Below, in pieces: positions 33,010 through 49,100 of a stretch of 64,000 nucleotides of DNA. A program made the position numbers and the translations under genes. The notes under the pieces are model-generated. The model did not search any database and was not told the origin of the DNA. It worked only from the letters and a program-made list of their open reading frames with translations. This DNA is from Panonychus citri (Eukaryota > Arthropoda > Arachnida > Trombidiformes > Tetranychidae), in assembly GCF_014898815.1 (NCBI RefSeq), contig NW_026515425.1, forward strand, positions 32,036-96,035, in the 5' to 3' direction. The number at the start of each line of letters is the position of its first letter. Position 1 is the first letter of the stretch.

Positions 33010-33944
33010 ATATATTTGTACAAAAACAAAGTCTCAACTTTAAAATAAAAAGCATAATTTTTGTTGATTGTCCTTAAAAGGCAAAATAAATGAAAAATGA
33101 ACTCAAATGAAAAAGGTTAATTTTCTAATCAATGTAAAGTTTAATTGATATAACTCATCACGCACCTGAAAAGAATAGATTGATAGCTTACGAGACTCAA
33201 TAAAAAACTCATGAATAATCTGCCATCTATCGGATTGACTAAACCTTATTAGAACTCGGCTAATTGAGAACAAGGCGAAATTCACTGAGAAGGTGTGTAA
33301 CATTTTCAATACTTTTGTCTTTTCAGTGGATTTTAAGCTTTTTTCATGATCCAAACAAGATCAACAAACAAAAACCCACTTTCTTTTCGGGTTTTAGCAA
33401 CACCCATACAGTTTATATATGAGTGTACTCAACATCGTTCAACCAAGTAAACTTGCAATCAATAATTCCTTGGATGAATTCAAAATGAGAGCCATAGCAA
33501 TAGATCCACGAATAATAGAATGGATGCTGGTCAAGAGATGGCGACACTCGACAGATAAAAAAGAAATAAAAACGAAAAGAAATGAATATATTTTCTGTTT
33601 TCTGCTTCGGTCTAAATCTGTCTGTTGATAATCGAAAGAGAAAGGAAACTTTTATCGTGAAGGTAATGCTTCTCATTTCTGTTCATTTTCATTAATTGGA
33701 AGATTCTAAGTTCGTGGATAAATTTAGTTCAACTCTCTGATTTTCTTTTGGATTGTGAAACGTTTTTGTTTTCTCATTTTCTTCTGTGACAAAACTCGAA
33801 TTGGATAATATTAAGTGAACTCTTTTAAGCTGAGGATTGTTTCCCATTCTTCCCTTAGACTTTTGAATGAAAAACGGTTATTCGTTGGACTAATAAATTG
33901 CTGATTTATGTTCGTTGCAGCTTTTTTACGTATAGTGGAAGGGA
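33010..33944. other. Spacer upstream of the candidate stomatin first exon
   Basis: AT-rich, no conserved coding region. It may contain the 5' UTR or promoter of the plus-strand gene. A 3' splice-site-like TTCGTTGCAG ends at about 33920, so an untranslated first exon could lie further upstream. Confidence 0.35.
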
Positions 33945-34161
33945 ATGAGATCAAACAGTATTGGGAATAGTATGGAAGGTGTCGGAGGGTTACCACCACC
34001 ACCACCGCAATCTCATATATCGGAATCAATGCATCAAACATCGGCACCACTTCGTCATGGAATGGGTCCATTGAACGCTTTAGGGGAATCGCATTCTTAC
34101 AATTATCAGGATAAATCAGGAAATTTTCTTCAAGGTAAACGATTCATGGGCTTTGATTCAA
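33945..34161 (+). CDS. Candidate first coding exon of the stomatin-like gene
   Basis: ATG at 33945 opens 72 codons rich in Pro, Ser, His, Gly (MRSNSIGNSMEGVGGLPPPP, then LRHGMGPLNALGESHSYNYQ, ending RFMGFDS) and one base of the next codon before a consensus donor A|GTAAGT at 34162. The next recognised exon, at 56126, begins with the two bases needed to complete that codon (A+CA, Thr), so the phases match. Low-complexity proline-rich cytosolic N-termini before the membrane hairpin are known in MEC-2-type stomatins. No other plus-strand acceptor exon in between is convincing. Joining across 22 kb is inference. Confidence 0.5.
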
Positions 34162-37100
34162 GTAAGTTTTATTTAACAATTAACTGTTCTATTGGAAAAA
34201 CAAACAATTAATCAAGAAAACAATTCATCAAATCTGATCGTTCAAAAGTCAATTCAGGTAAATTGATGTAAAATTGTTGACACAGTATTTTATATAATTT
34301 CTGACTCAGGAAAAAGTTCACTCAAATAGATTTGAAATCCATGATGATAATGAAGATAAATTGATTGAGTTGATGGAGAAAATTTTCACCGCAACAATTA
34401 ACTTGATTACTTTTAGCTATTCTATTGCATCTTGATGGAAAGTTATTTTTAGAATCTACAGTTTGATGTTTTCATTTAATTTCAAACCAATTTAAGTGAA
34501 TAAAATATTAGCGATTGAACTTTAATTAATCAACTCAAATCAACTAATTAATTAAGATTGATTTCTAGTTCTAATAACAGGTAACCATAACCACGATTAA
34601 CTTTAATTAAGAGTAAATATTCAAGTCTAGGATTTGCGAATCAAGTCAATCAGAATTTTTTTAATTCCTCTCTTTTTCCTGTTCAGTTTAATTCCCATTT
34701 CAAATTGACTGTTAATCATTAATTGTTTTCACTAAACCAATAAATCTTGGTTGATCCAGTTGATCGATTCAAGTTGATTGCTTATCAATCGTTATGTTTG
34801 ATTTTTATAGTTATTAAATCCATCCAAGTCTCGAAATGATGATCATTGAGTTGTAACAGTTCATCTCTTTAAGATGTTCATAATAATCTGAAGATGAAGA
34901 TGAAGATGAAGATGATCACATGTATCTCTAGTTAGATGAATTTCATGGTTCAAAATGATTTGGAAAAAAATTGACTTTCGAGATTGGAAATTAAAGGATA
35001 AAGGTGAAGATGATCAACTTTCATTGATGTGACAGAATGTTGTTGATCATCATCATCTTTTCTTCCTCTTCGTTCGGGTAATAATAAACCATCGATATTT
35101 CATTTTGAAAGAAAAAAAAGAAGAAAAAATGAATTCGAAAAAACTTATTTGTTATTGATTGGTGAACCAAATAAAAACGATGATGATGATTAGGAAGTGA
35201 GATGATGGCCCTATGGCTATAAGCTTTTCCAGGTTACAGTTTTGTCAGAAAATTACTAACTCCAAGTTGGAAACAGTGGGAATGCTGTGATTTTTTTCAG
35301 GTCAAATTGATTGTTGTTGTGAAAGAGGAAATGAAAGAAACATATAAAAGGAAGGAAAGAGAGAGAAGAAGAAAAAAGTTCTAAGTGAATAATGGTGATA
35401 TTGATGATGCCGATGACGAAGGGGCAGTAAAAATTGTTCTTCTAAATTGACCACTTTTCTAACCATGGAAAAGCCCAAGTTACTCAGGATACTCTCTAAT
35501 ATCCTCTTCCATTCCTGCTCTCCCCATTCATTTCTCTCTCAGGGTGAGAAAGTGTTTGTGCTTAGTTTGCTGGAAAAAAATCGATAATCATCTGACTCTC
35601 TCAGAGTGAGAATACCTAGAAAAGATGATTGATAAAAACGCGAAGGTTTATTTTCAATCTAACTTTTCATCTCTTTTTCTTTTCTCTATTTTTTTCCTCT
35701 TCCTCTTCTCTCTTTCATCATCGTTACCATTCTTGGTCGTGATCATCATTTTCATCTTTCATCTTAATCACCAAAATAATATGAATGAGATTCTCTTCTT
35801 CGTTTAAATCAGATTCGAATATTTTGGTTAACGGAATTTTCGGAATTCATCTTTCTTCAATTCTCTCAATCTGAGTTCCATGTTTATCTCAACTAATAGT
35901 AATTTCCACTGACATAAACATTCTGTTTTCTCTCGATTTCTTTTCTCTCTCTGTTCTTACTTTCTTCTTTTTCGTTCTTTCGTTTTTGGTTCATGTGCAG
36001 AATCTCGAAGACTTGAGATAATATTTGAACATTTGAGAACAAAAGATGTATGAACTAGAATACAAAATGATCTTAAACATTCTTCATATGAAAGAGAAAA
36101 AAATTCTTGATTCTGTCAGATGATGATAATACTTCATTTTTTATATTTTCTTTTTCACTCCCAACACTGCAACACCCCACCACCACCACCGCTACCATCA
36201 TCATCATCATCTTATCCTAATCTCTCCACCAGAAGATAAGTATCATGATACTAACGATCATTCATTGTATTATCATAACAATTTTCTGATTCTTTAGTTT
36301 TATTATTATTAAGAAAGAAAACAAAATCATGAAATTTCACCATCGAAATTATTTCAACATGATGGCAGGAATTTCACATTTTATCACATAGTGATATTCT
36401 CAGAATTATGTATGGGTGGGAAATTCGAGGGAGAAGAACGGAAAAGGGAAAAAGTTAACACCTTGGAGTCAGAAAAATTTCTCCAAATTCGAATAGACTT
36501 TTTTTCCTCTTTTACACCAAATCAATTTTCACTCCCACTGTTCAAGTGTTTGAACATGGAACAGAATTTGACAATTTATATCATCATAATTTCATCATCG
36601 CCAGATGAGTAAAATTTATAAGAGAGGATGAGAAATGAAGGTGATTGAAAAATAATATAAACCAGATACAGAGGAAATGTTGAGTTGGATGGAAAAGATT
36701 GGTGATTCATCTGAATAATCACAAGTCCAGAAACAGAATTTTTCACAAATGTGAGATATATTGAACTGAATTCTGTCAAACCTGAGTACATCTCTGAATT
36801 ATTCTTGTACTTTTATGATAGATCAAGCAACCAATCGGTTGAAAAACAATATTTGCGATTATATTGAACAGAGACAAATATAACATTTTAGATGAGGAAA
36901 ATCAAGAAAGAGATTTGATCATTTCCCCTGGAAGTTTTCCCTGTAAAAACAACAATAATTCTGGAAATCTCTTGGAAAATAAGGAAAACAAATGCACAGA
37001 TTCTGTAATTCATGTTACCTCAAGGCAAAAGAATTGAGAGATTCTCTTTGTAAAGAAATTGTAGTTTTCTTATATCTGGAAGTTATCATGTAAAAAGTCA

Positions 37101-40100
37101 AAGAAAAACAAAGTTTAGTGACTTTGTGAGCAGTTCAAATGAAATCGCAGGAAATTTTAACGATATATTAATGAATATGAATTTTTTCCTATTATTTTAT
37201 CATCTTACATTTAATTGTATTCATCTGGGAAAAAAAATCTCCTTGTATTTATCATGAACATGATGATATTTTATCATGAATAGTAATAATAATTTTAAGT
37301 TTTTTCTCTCCTCTTTTTCTCTCTCTTCCTCATTCATATAAATATCAGTGTGTTCAGGGATATTGAAAGATAACATGAACAAACTGAACTATACTTGAAT
37401 CTTCATGAAGATAATTTGATGTAGGTTTCATCTTTGATTCTCGAGAGTAAATTGTTACTATTAGAGGAAACAAAAATTGGATATATTATGGAGGAGAAAG
37501 AGAGAGAAATGAAGATGATCATGAGGCATGGAAAGAAGCTAAAATAAAGGAAGTGGAAGATAACTGTTAAGTTTGATGATAATATTATCATCCTCATGTA
37601 CATTTGATAATAATAATACTTAGTCTCATTAGTCTGTGAAACTATTCAATTAGTTGGGAAACACATTCAACTGTTAAATTGTGCACCATTTATCCTCAAG
37701 GTATATTCAACATTTACACTAAATAACAGTTATTATCATTGTAATTTGTATTCATTGTTGTTGATCAATAATCACGACCCAAGTGAGAGTGTCAATGTTG
37801 ATCAGAGCTTTTTTTTATCTACATCTTATTCATTTCCATAGGTTTTCAAGTAACACTTAAGATTTACCAATATTTTCATTGGTATCATGATGATACTCAG
37901 CACATGTGAATTGTTATCTTACTTTTTCAGGGTAAATATGAATTTCTTTGCCTGGTTCTGGATTTTTTCAAAGAAACTTTTATTCACCTGAGATGTGAAT
38001 TTAGTTTTTTCACTTACGAAAGATTCATTTTAGAAAATTGTGAATTTTTTTCTTTACCATTTTCTGTGTTCTTTTCTGTGTTCCCATTGATAACTCTTAA
38101 GCTTCAGGGCGATTCCATATTCACATTTGATTCTAGCATTTGGATCATAAAATGTTGATGAAGAAAAAAAAACATCTACTCTATTATTTACATTGTATTC
38201 CCACATGAATTAGTGTTACATTAGGTTGAGCATGATGAATATTCCATATTTGAGAGATTCCATTTTTTCTGATTTCTATGATTTTCTGAAAGCCACAATG
38301 TGACACATTTTTGTGGCTAACATGATGTTGATGATGATGAAGGATATTCATTTGTTTCATCATATTGGAATCATACATTATCAATGGAAGGCATAACTAC
38401 CCTTCAATAGGCTGTCACCTTTATTGAGATCATTCAGCTTGTCAGAATTTTATCCTTCAACCTTAGGAATCTGTTGGAAAAGTGTTATCGTCAACTTTGA
38501 TTATGAAAATAAGTCAACAGCTAAATGAATGATTGAAAAGGTTATCAGTTAATGAGAACGAGATTTTTTCCCTTCATTCATATCGATTCCCGATTTGATT
38601 AAACTTCATTTTCCATGGTGCCTGAGTGTCAATGTTTTCTCATGATAAAAATGTCGAGCTCATTATTTCATCAAATGTAAAATGGTTGATTTTTGTGCTC
38701 TTTCAGATTAATTACCTGAGCCTTTAGTTTCTCCGCCATTATTATGATATTATTATTACTCAAAATGAACAAGATAGAATGAACTTTTTTCTTCTTCTTT
38801 TTCTTCATCATCAAATTTTCTGTTAATCTTTCGGTGATTTATTTAACATTCTCATTAGCTAATGTAATAAGAGATTACTCCGAATTCATTTTGTGAATAA
38901 TTATCTTTTGCATTGGATATTGGGATTTATCATCATGTTGATCAACTGAGTGAAATCTGCTCACAGGGTATTCTTAGTATTCAATGAGAGTCTCATAACA
39001 TCAGAATTATATTAAATTGTAATGATAATCTGATAGTAATGAAAAAAAAGGTAAAATACTAGAAATTTAATCTCAAGTTATTATTCAGTTGAATTGAATT
39101 TGATGAAGAAAAAAACAAGCTGAATGTTTTATCATGACTCATGTATATATTAATACATGAATTTACACCAGGATTGAATTGAGTTGGTATCTATTGAATA
39201 TTACTTATCATGATGAAGATGATTATTTGTTCATATGAGTTGATTATCATACGATAGTTATCATGAAAATTTATTTACATTTGACATTGAACATAATAAA
39301 TGTTGTTGATCTGATGATATTACACCAATAGTATAAATTGAATATCAATTTGAGTAGTTCAATTATCTCGTCACCATCAACTATCATTGATAGATTTTTA
39401 TATGTATAAATTATTCTGAATCAAGTTAGGAAATTATCAATCCTCTGAACAATTGAGTAAAAAACTTTTGTAGTTGCTACATGATTGTTAACCCAATGTC
39501 ATGATAAGTTTGACAGGGACAAGATTTCAAAGTAAATCTATTTCCCTTTTAATGTATAGTAGCTAGAAAAATAATTTGCGACTGAATTTAAATATTTCAT
39601 CTGAAAGGAGAAGCAGAAAAAAAAAGTTTCCTCAATTGAATCATCATGAAAATTGAGAGAAGATTCTCAAAGACAGAGATAAAAAAATAGCAAATGATTC
39701 CCCTGATTTCGTCTCATGATAATGTTACAATAACCAAATGAAAAGGTTGAAATGAATTGATTGAGTTTTATTGTGTCATTGGTGATTGAAGTGGGGTGGG
39801 TTTGCTTAACAAAGAGATTCCCATGAAAGGTTTCAGAATTGATTTCACATGAGAAATGATATTCAACCTTGAACATTCAGAACTTTCTCCTCCCCTCATA
39901 ATATCATAATATTTTTACCCTTTTTGGAAATTGAGTTATCTCTTACAAATGATCCAACAATACAATCAAATTTAATTGTCAATTTAAAGTCAACAATTGA
40001 AATTGTAGATAAACTTTTATTTTTTTTCTATTAATATTGATCAGCTGATGGAAAACCATTTTTTTCCTTCTTACCAATCACATTAAAAGAAACACCAAAA

Positions 40101-43100
40101 TACAACATCAACATAAGAAGATGAAAAGATAATAATAAGTTTGAGCAAGAAAAGAGTTCAATATACCTGAATTTTCATGATACAAACCATGGAATAGAAT
40201 GAGAATTTCTGGTGAGAAGAAAATTTTTCTTTCTTTTTTTTCTTCAAATAGTAAAAAGCTTTTTCTCTCTTCTTTCACCTTCTCTCTACATTGTGATTTA
40301 TCTTCTTTTCCTTTGTTTTTTTCTTCTTCTTCATGATTATCCTGAACATGATGAATCCAAAGAAGAAAGAATAGATTCTCACATTTCTTTTTTTCTCTCC
40401 AGGTAAATCCCAAGCCATTTAACATAAAGAATCTTTTTCTGGCTCTTAACTTGAGTTCTATTCAATTCTACCATTTTCTTGTATTCTCATAATCATCATC
40501 CTTATCATCTTCATCTTCTCCTCCTTCGTCATCATCATCATCTTCAAGTGAGACCCATTAACCTGACTAACTGAAGAGAATGGAACATTTTCTTTTCTTC
40601 TTCTTCTTCGCTCTCGCATCTTCATTTCTCCTCAGAGTCTTAAGAACAGGTTAGACTATTGAATGTCTTTTGTCATCCACAGCATCTGTATAATCAGTAT
40701 TATGATGAAGATGATAAACAACAACACCAACATTATAGCATGAAAATATATCATAAACATGGAAATAGTTAATAACAGAAATTTAAGTTTCGTCTTCGTC
40801 AATTATTTAGTTCAACTAATAAAATAGCAAACAAATAAAGATGAGAACATTTTCCTCGTCAGAATATTCAGCATTCACTGTTTTCCATTCCATTCATATC
40901 TATTATTATGATAATATCTAACACTTTCTCTCTCACCTTTCTCTTATTATCATTATATTATCATCATTTTTTTTGGATGGAAATCAATGATGAGAGAAAA
41001 TGAAATATTCATCTTCTATTTAACCAGCATTCATAAACAAGAATCGAGTTCAGATCATTATCTTTATTAGTTTTTGCGTCTTTAACATCTAATGAAAGTT
41101 CAATAATACTCATGGTAATCATTTGGAACTCAAAATTAATCAGATTTTCTGGTTTTAGTTTTATTTTTACTTCTGTTCACATTAGCATAACTGATGAAAT
41201 TGAATTCAAATGATTGATTAATTTGAAACTCTTTCCTTTACTTGAAACCAGAATGTTTTTAATCAACAGCTTCCAGAATACATGGAAAATAATCTTCAAT
41301 TTCAAACAGAATGTTATTAATTCAAATACGAAGCTTGAAACTCTAATGAGAAAAGATCTTTTTTTCTAGTAGAAATTCTTATTATACTAAAATGATAATA
41401 ATCTCTGTTAAGTTCTGAACATTTAGTTCATGGGTTGTCAAAGAATTAAATATTAACGAAAAATGTATTTTTATTCGTAATTCAGAAAATTCGTATTACA
41501 TGTATAATAATAGAAACGATAACAATAACAAATGGCAACGAAATTTTCATCTGATTCTAAATTCTAAAGAGAACTTTTTTATTTCTCTGTAATAAGAATT
41601 TTAAAATGAAAAAATTTATCATTCGAAGTGAAAAAAAATTCCAAATTCAAATCTGATAAGTTACTTGATAGAATACTAGTAATGTAAACCATGTATATAT
41701 TGAAGTTCGTTGGTTGATCCATCATATTGAACTCATTTTCTGTAGAACTCTGAATCTTATCATGATATCGATCAGAGAAAATTTTCTGCAAAAATGTTCT
41801 ATGCTTTTAATCTGAATACTTCTAAAGAAAAGGACAAAGTTCTCTGATTTAACACGTTTAATATGAAAAAAAAATCGAAACAAAAGATTGCACTTATCGG
41901 GAATTTTGTCCAGTTACTTGAGGGAATTTAAGAAGAAAGAAAAGAAGCTTAATTTCTTCCAATGAAAAGAAATATTTTTCCCAACCTTCTTTTCCTTCAT
42001 ATTATCAGAATTAACATTACGAATTATATAATGAACGAAATGCAGAGAAAACCTCACACAGGGAATGGATGAAATAATAATCAGAATGAGAATCAGAATT
42101 AGAGGTTTTCTCTTTTTCATCAAACTAATACAAGTATAATAAAAGTAACTCCTGAAGACTGAATCACTCGGCGGATATAAGGCTTTATTCAAACCGGAAC
42201 CAGGGAAAGATCTGATAACCTCAGTCAATTGTAACAATTTTTACCTTTTTCTTGTGTATTGATAATAATGATCATAGTAATCATAATGAGTATGAAATTA
42301 TGGCTTATATCATTATCATGGTTCTGAATTGTACAATAAACTTCTGAGAACTGGGGAAAGAATTATTTTTTTCTCTCCTCTTGCCATGGGAAAAAAAGAA
42401 AACGAGGATTTCCTTTTTTTGGTGGTAAAATTTTTTTCTCACATGATGAATTTACTTTTCTATCTTTTATTTCATTTTTTCCGTAATCAACTTCCATGAT
42501 AATCATACATATAATTCTGGACATAAAAAGGAGAAAAATAAATATGAAAATGTCATGGAATCAGAGTTACCAGGTCATGTCAAGTATTGGAAGTGAATAT
42601 AAAGATGATGAAAGGAAGGGAAGGAAAATGTTACCAATAGTTTTCTGAACTGGAGTCATGATGAATCTATTTTCTGCTTTTTTTTGTTCGACATGCAAAT
42701 TCAAGATTTATTCACAGTAAGAATCAGTTCAGTTGAACTTTTGGTAATCATGATAAATATAAGAAAGTTCATCTTGGATCTTTGATTTATCCACACCAAT
42801 CATGATGTGATATCATGATGGTTACATCAAAAGGTAACCCAAAACTAGAGGTTGATGTTTTTCTTTGTGTTAGTTGTCTCATAATCAAATGATGTCAAAC
42901 TTTTCTGACCATTTTTGGTCTTCTTGCTGACCAGTGACCAATTTATTTGATTGATCAGTTTAAAAGATGGCAGCCACTTGACAGAAAATAATAGTGGCTA
43001 AGAGAAAGAATAAAAAAATATGAGAGAAAGATAGGGTGAAAAAGAATTTCCAACCTTATCATCATTATCATCTTGAAACATTCTTCGTTTATTTGGGAAA

Positions 43101-46100
43101 TAGAAGACGAAAAGGTCGAATAATTCATCCTCATCATCTTGCTCATCATTTTCTGTCAACTCGACGGTTGAAATCTATTCGAAAGCCAAGAACCAAGAGT
43201 ATCCAGAGAGAGAGAAAGTGAGAGAGGTTTGTTTTTCTTGTCATCCTTTTATCATCTTCATCTTTCTTTCTTAGTCTCTTTCTCGCCACTTTAATCTTTA
43301 TCTTCATCATCTTCTATCCACATAAAGCTCTTATTTCAAGTTTGGTAACCTGACAATCACTTTCCATGTTACTGTATTATATCAATGGTTCATGGTGGTG
43401 GATGAATCAGGGCGGAGGGTTGAGTAGGGTGGATAGTTTTTTTTACTAAAAGTAAATATTATATGTACAATTGTTATGTGATAATAATTTTATGATGAAC
43501 AAGACAAACTATTTTTTGACAGTTAAGCCTCAAAGGGATAAGGATGTTAAATGTGATGACGATAATCATCCACATCTTCATCACTTTCTCTTGTTATCTT
43601 GAGGTTTTTACGCTGTAAGTGTGTTGATAATTCATTGTGAGAATATATATCACAACTCATGCTACTTATTTACTTGTTTATCATGAAAATGTCTCTCTGA
43701 ACATGAAAGTTTCACCTTTCAAACAATAACATCATGTTAGTCTAACAACTATCATGACGATTGCCTTACAAATTGATCAAATATCTTGACTCGCAAGACT
43801 TTTATCTTGTTCAATATAATCATCATTATCTTTGTTATTTACATGAAGCATTTCCTTTAGAATATCATTTTACCCTGAAAGATATTTCACAATAAAGGAA
43901 ACATTGGATTCGTTTTTCTTTTCATTTACCTTTCATCTCATTCCATGATAGCTTCAGGTCTTTTGAGAGATCTATTTGAACATTGGTTTATGGTCAAAGT
44001 CGAGAAAAGGTAATACAACACCTTTTCGAACTTCTGTCGGGAATCATTAGTATGAACTTTAATTTAATAGATGAACTAATATGTTTCATGAAAGCGAGAG
44101 AAATTTAATCATCATCTTCAGAACTTTCAGTTTGATATCACTAAAGATAAGCTGAAGCTTCCTAGTCGATATAATAAAATTCTGTTAATAACAATACCAA
44201 TTCCGTTTTGAGATTAAATCACCAAGGTAACCAAAATATTCAGAATATGGTGTAATATTATATTCCCCCATTGAAACCATGGTACATGAGAAAACTCATC
44301 TTCACAACAGAATATGAATAAATTACCCATCATTATCTTCAATGAACATTGAAAGTAATATATTTGTTTTGATTTCAACAATCATAATGGTGAAAAGAAT
44401 AAACAAAAAATCAAATTTAACAAAAATTCTGATTTTCTTATTCTTTTGAATTTTATTTTTCATAAGTTTGTATGAAAGAGAAGGAAGAAAAATTATTCCA
44501 TGAATATAAAAGATGAAAAAGAGAAAACGAAATCATAAAGCACTTGAAAGAGAGAGAGAGAGATGTCTGTATTTGTTTCGGCCATTTTATTACTCAGCAA
44601 CGAGAAGAAATGAAAAATTCCAATATGATCTTATTCAGAACTATTAATGTTCCGAGTTAACAAATGTTCATATCCATCATTCTGATGCTAATGATGATAA
44701 GAAAAGCTCAACATCCTTTTTGCATAATCAAAATAATGGGTGAAAGTTATAAAACAAAATCTTCACCTTCCCACTTCCTCCACCCATTTTTCCTCCTTCA
44801 TCATCTATAGTCCATCTTTATCATCATCGTCTTCATCTTTCTCCACCTCAATATCATCACTCAAAATAATCAGAATAATAAACAATGCAAACAGATAGAA
44901 AGAAAAAAAACATTTCGATGAGTCTGAGCAGCCTAAGGAACTACATCTCAATTTGCCATGATGATGATGAGAGTAAAAGATGAAGATGAAAAACCATCAT
45001 CAGTCTTGATCATCATCACTGAGATTACAGAATTTTCTTCTTCTTTTTCTTCTTAATCAATGTGTTTACTTTGTTAAATTACATTAACCTTTGTTTTCTA
45101 TCGAAGGTTTGAAAATGAATCAGATCATGAAACTTTTTTTAAACTCGAGCAAACTCACAAAGTCGAGAGAAAGATTCTTGATTCTCATTCGGGGGAAAGT
45201 CACTGAATTTACCATGAAAGTTTCTCTGTTCAATGAAATTCAGTGTGATCTTTATCACTATCACCGTGAAAGAAAAACGGACACATTAACCTTTGACCTG
45301 GATATTCACAAGGTGAATTTATTATTAACTCAGGAAATATCAAAAACTGAACATGAAATGTTTACCCATCAAAAAAAACAGTTATAAGTGTGAATTACAT
45401 TGAAAATTGTGTTGATCATCTTGATGATCAGTCAAAGGCAATGGCGGATATTTTATAATCATAATAATAGGAATCAACGAGAAAAAAATGTAACTTGATT
45501 GATGATAATTTTCATGGCTCATAGGGTTATGTGTATGTCACTTGATCAATATTATTATTATATTATCATGATAATAATACTTGTTCAATGATATTATTCA
45601 GTGTTTCAATGTTTCTCTTAGGCCTGAGACTTTGAAATAGAATAGGGAAAAAAATATTCCGCCAAAATGGTTGATAAGTTTGAATTGAGTTCCTCGGTGT
45701 AACATGCTGGATGTTGGTTCTTTCTTTATCGTCGAAAAGTTCAGGGAGGCAAATTCTCCTCTCGTAAACTTTCATCAGGGCGAACATGGAAAAGAGAATG
45801 AAAAAAAAATTCCTAACTGAACATGAATTCCCTGAACGAGAATCAAGCTCATTAGTATCGATCCTGTGCTATTTTTACACATCCCCTGAATCATGATGAT
45901 AATGGTGATGATTATGTGTTATTATTTTTTCATATTTCATTAGCAATTGTTTATTATATCATCAATTATTATATAATACTATCAATACTAATATCTTGTT
46001 ACATTGTTTTAAATATTTATCATGACAATGATCAGAATTATCATCAACTTTTTCAATATGAATAATCAATAAAAATCATGTTTCTACATTCAAGCTTGAT

Positions 46101-49100
46101 TGTTTCTCATGTTTCTTGTGATTCAGTTCAATTGTTTCTCCTTCTTTCCTCTCAATTGAATATTTATTTCTTTCTCTGAACTTTACTGAACCTCATTAAT
46201 CTTCAGGATGAATTCAATTGGATCTCTTTCAAATCCGATAATCTTAATTGAAGAAATTAACTCTCATTAGATTTATTTATATGTAAGCCTTGATGATAAT
46301 GGTGATGGTGATGTTGAAGATTCACCAAAAAGGTGTGAGCATGATAATATCACAGAAAAAGGTTAAAGACAAAGATAAATTCATGATGATGATAAAAGGA
46401 TGGATACAATAGATGAATATTGTTTGGGCGTGGATAATATTGTTGTCCACAATTTTACTTAATGGTGCTTTTCCCCTGATCTATCATCATGATCATCGTT
46501 ATCATGATGATGATTGTTAATCATTTAGAGACTGAGTAATAATATACAAGGATAACAGTGAAAATATATTATATCAAATGATGAAAAATAAAAGGTTTCT
46601 TTAGTTTTTTGGTGAGCCTTTGATTTATTGTTTTATTACTGTTCAAGTTGTGTTACTGGTTGGTTAAAATCAGAGGAAGATGAGAGAGTAAGAGAGGGAA
46701 GGAGAGAGTAAGATTGCTGAATCTGATTGTGATCCAGAATTTTGGGTGACTCTATCATGACATGAAAAACTGTTCATGGTTCACGAAAGAAGAAGAAGAT
46801 GAAGATGATGATGATGATGAGAAAGAAATGCGAGAAAAATAAGAGAAAACGTTTATCTCTCGATTTTCTCCCGCCCTCATGATTCTCAGAACTTTTCAAG
46901 CTTCTGTTTTGCGAAATATTCTGAAAAAAAAAGATATTCCATCATTTGCAAAAAGTTTCTCTTCCATTTCATGATGATGATGATGATGATGATACTTAGA
47001 TACACCATGAAGGAAGGATAATGACTGGTAAAGAATTGATCTTAAATGTTATCCTAATCATAATCATCAACAAATCATGTGTAAATTTTCAAACTAAAAA
47101 ATGAACCAATAAGTTCATCACCATCATTTCATGATAACAGGGATGTGTCAACCCTCCTGCACCCACTTTCCACTTTCTGTTTCTCTTTCTTTTCTCATCT
47201 TTATCGATTTTTCCACCTTCAATTGTAAAAAGAAACTATTTTGTTATTTTCATCTTTTCAGTCTTATTTTGGTTCTCTCATCTTCCATTACATCCCAAGT
47301 CTTTATACTCCTTCCTTATCATGCTCACCATCAGAACTTTCACCCACCCCCTCCTCCTTCTTTATCTTCATCTTCCTTTTTTCTCTCATCATCATCATCA
47401 TCATCATTTTATTTCTCTTTGTTTCGCCTTTTTCTTGTCTTTATTTTTCTTCTTTAAATGTTACAATAAAAAATTTCGAACTTGAAGATAACTTTGTTTA
47501 TCATCATTCTCATCATCATCTTAGCTTCTTAGCCTCTATCATCATGATCATTCCTCTTTCTCTGTTTATTATCCATCATCACTTCCTCCTTCTCATCTTC
47601 CTCCTCTTTTCTTTGAATAAAATGGCTAAAAAGTTTGTTCGCTATTCAGAAAAATCTGAAAGCATACTTATCATTATTAACCATGAATTCTTATCAATCA
47701 GAATCAGAATCATCTCTCCTTCATGGAGAACCCAAAGTTTTCTCATGAATCTCTAGCTGAGAAAAAAAATTGTTAACTTATGAATTCTGAGATTTTGATC
47801 AGAAAAAAAAGTTTGTTTTCCTTTCACCATCATGATGATATTTTTTGTTCATTCTCCTACATATAAATACATTTACCTCCCTGACACACTTTCATCATCA
47901 TATCCTCATCTTCATGATAATACATGAGGAAAAAAACAGCATCAAAAATAAGATGTACCCTGAATCAAGTTAACCATGAAAATGAACAAGGAAAACCTTG
48001 GAACCTCTGACAATTTCATCTAAACTGTTTTCAATTAACAACATGGAACAATTTTGATTACAATATAATCAACTGCCATCATCATTAATTGATTGACTAT
48101 TGATTATCAACCGATCAACACTAACAATCTAACAACAATATAAAAGATAATTAATCGTTCATTACCGATTAATTAATCTAAAACTCAATCTGAGGGCAAA
48201 GCAAAAATTGGTTAAACAATTTAACCTCATCAAGTTACAAATAACAATCAGTTAGTTAGTTAATTGTCAATTAATTATCACTTCACTATTATCATGATGA
48301 TGACAACAATTTAGCTGAGTAAATATTAATAGTATTCAACTAGTATTAAATATAATTTATTCATCTCTATGATTAGAGAATTGAATTGAATATTAACCAG
48401 GAAAGAAAATTTTCATTCTAAATTCAGGAAAAGGGAGAAAAATGAAAATTTCTGGTTTTCCATGATGATGAAATTGAACAATATTCTCATAATGGTTACA
48501 ATTAATTTGAATTTGATTGTTATCTTGTCAACAGAATGAATTGGAATTAAATTTAATTCAGTTGCAATATTAACTTTTAACGTGATTTTTTTTGTCATCT
48601 AACGATCAACAAAAAAAAACTAAGTTTTCTTAATTGTCATCGATTCTGGTGATTTAATTTCATCTTGGTTGTTAATCACAATATCAACAAGATGATTCTG
48701 AAATTTAATTATGAATACATGGTGTTCAAATTGTGAGAATTGTTTATCCTTTTTGTCAACAATTTATTTCAATTCAATTCTGACAATCAAATGATTTGTA
48801 CTATTCCATGATTATTATTTGATCAGTTTCTCAAGACTCTTGAAAGATCCTCAACTATTCATTCATCATCTTGTCATCCTTATCATCTTAGTAGATAATT
48901 TATCCTCTTTTGTTTTTTCTATTCTCTCATCATCCTTATCTTCATCAAATTATTTTTTCGACTTAATGTAATGTTTGTATTCTGTGACCAGAACAATATG
49001 ATAATCTTACTCAGGTTTATCTTTTTCATCATCATCATATTAATAGTTATACAAAATATCTCAAATTTCAGAAGGAAAAAAACAATGAGAGAGTATCATC

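Noticed and set aside
33811..34071. Minus-strand open frame overlapping the proline-rich exon
   Set aside because: It is antisense to the candidate stomatin exon, which has a start codon and a consensus donor on the plus strand.
45091..45387. 98-codon frame as a gene
   Set aside because: No resemblance to a family, no splice or promoter context, and it lies in low-complexity DNA.
47131..47756. Overlapping open frames of 108 and 171 codons
   Set aside because: Composition is Ser/Phe/Ile/His-rich from TTC, ATC and CAT runs; no domain, and both arise from a pyrimidine-rich low-complexity stretch.
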